Source of the DNA: Desulfovibrionaceae bacterium UBA6814 | GTDB taxonomy: Bacteria; Desulfobacterota; Desulfovibrionia; Desulfovibrionales; Desulfovibrionaceae | DNA length: 6,064 nucleotides | Reading direction: 5' to 3' | NCBI GenBank assembly: GCA_002452635.1 | Contig: DKEU01000179.1 | Span: 290-6,353, forward strand | Shown here: positions 5,781 through 6,064 of the stretch, in pieces | Position numbering within the stretch: position 1 is the stretch's first letter | How the letters are laid out: the number at the start of each line of letters is the position of its first letter | The notes under the pieces: generated by a model | Seen by the model: the letters and a program-made list of their open reading frames with translations, nothing else | Databases searched by the model: none | Told to the model about the DNA's origin: nothing | Position numbers and translations under genes: made by a program

Positions 5781-6064
5781 TTACACCAGCCGGGCCATGT
5801 ACTCACCAATACCCTGCGTGGTTTTGTTCTTGGCTTCGGGGACGCTGCGCAGGACAGCCTGGGGCATCACCGGGCATTCGGCCTCTTCGGGTTCCTGCGC
5901 CAGGACCACCCCGCCGCTCCTGGCGACCAGGCCGGCACCAACCGCGCCGTCGTCGCTCGCTCCGCTAAGAACACTGCACACAATGCGGTATCGAGACGAC
6001 TCCGCCGCCGATTGCAGCAACAGATCAAAGGAGGGGCGGGCAAACTTGACGATCGGATCCGCGG
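5781..6064 (-). CDS. CheB-type protein-glutamate methylesterase (5' end cut by window)
   Basis: The last 93 residues of a CheB-like catalytic domain run in frame through the window edge to a TAA at 5781-5783. CheB removes methyl groups from chemoreceptor glutamates, resetting receptor sensitivity. The readable part begins ADPIVKFARPSFDLLLQSAA, corresponding to the conserved RPS/ADxLFxSAA region. VCSVLSGASDDGAVG contains the aspartate (the second D of SDDG) that corresponds to D286 of the E. coli Ser-His-Asp triad, and GGVVLAQEPEEAECPVMPQA matches the GGxxLxQdPxxAExxxMPxxA signature. The catalytic serine and histidine and any N-terminal receiver lie outside the window, so a stand-alone CheB, a receiver-CheB or a CheB-CheR hybrid cannot be distinguished. 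The response regulator downstream is probably co-transcribed. Confidence 0.88.
   Translation of the reverse strand, partial: ADPIVKFARPSFDLLLQSAAESSRYRIVCSVLSGASDDGAVGAGLVARSGGVVLAQEPEEAECPVMPQAVLRSVPEAKNKTTQGIGEYMARLV

Overview
The window reads as chromosome from a high-GC, Desulfovibrio-like sulfate reducer of the Desulfovibrionales (formerly Deltaproteobacteria). This rests on strongly G/C-ending codons, the yebC-ruvC-ruvA gene order, and a small CGGC-family protein of a type I associate with these anaerobes. The assignment is an inference from style and gene content; no taxonomic marker such as 16S rRNA is present.

Left part (1-2406, minus strand): a housekeeping cluster transcribed right to left. 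The order is rlmE (23S rRNA 2'-O-methyltransferase), yebC (translation factor/regulator family), ruvC (Holliday junction resolvase) and ruvA (junction-binding subunit, cut by the window edge). ruvC and ruvA overlap by ATGA, so they are probably translationally coupled; ruvB would be expected just outside. A GC-rich hairpin lies between rlmE and yebC, and an eight-base G run lies between the ruvC ribosome-binding site and its start.

Middle part (2468-4546, plus strand): a divergently oriented CgeB-type glycosyltransferase with a DUF3880-like N-terminal half, then a 134-residue cysteine-rich CGGC-domain protein with its own leader and good ribosome-binding site. Next comes a self-contained tRNA-Ala(CGC) unit: a consensus-like promoter, the gene with encoded CCA, and a perfect 12-bp terminator hairpin.

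Right part (4910-6064, minus strand): the C-terminal end of a CheB-type methylesterase, followed after 19 bases by a response regulator. The regulator joins an intact receiver domain to a helical domain resembling the N-terminal domain of RsbU (same fold as the KaiA C-terminal domain), with no phosphatase or DNA-binding output. Its composition falls from about 60% to about 35-42% GC along the gene, while the neighbouring cheB is about 75%. It is the most unusual item here and the best candidate for an under-described signalling module: phosphorylation-controlled binding of a partner kinase, linked to a chemosensory-like pathway.
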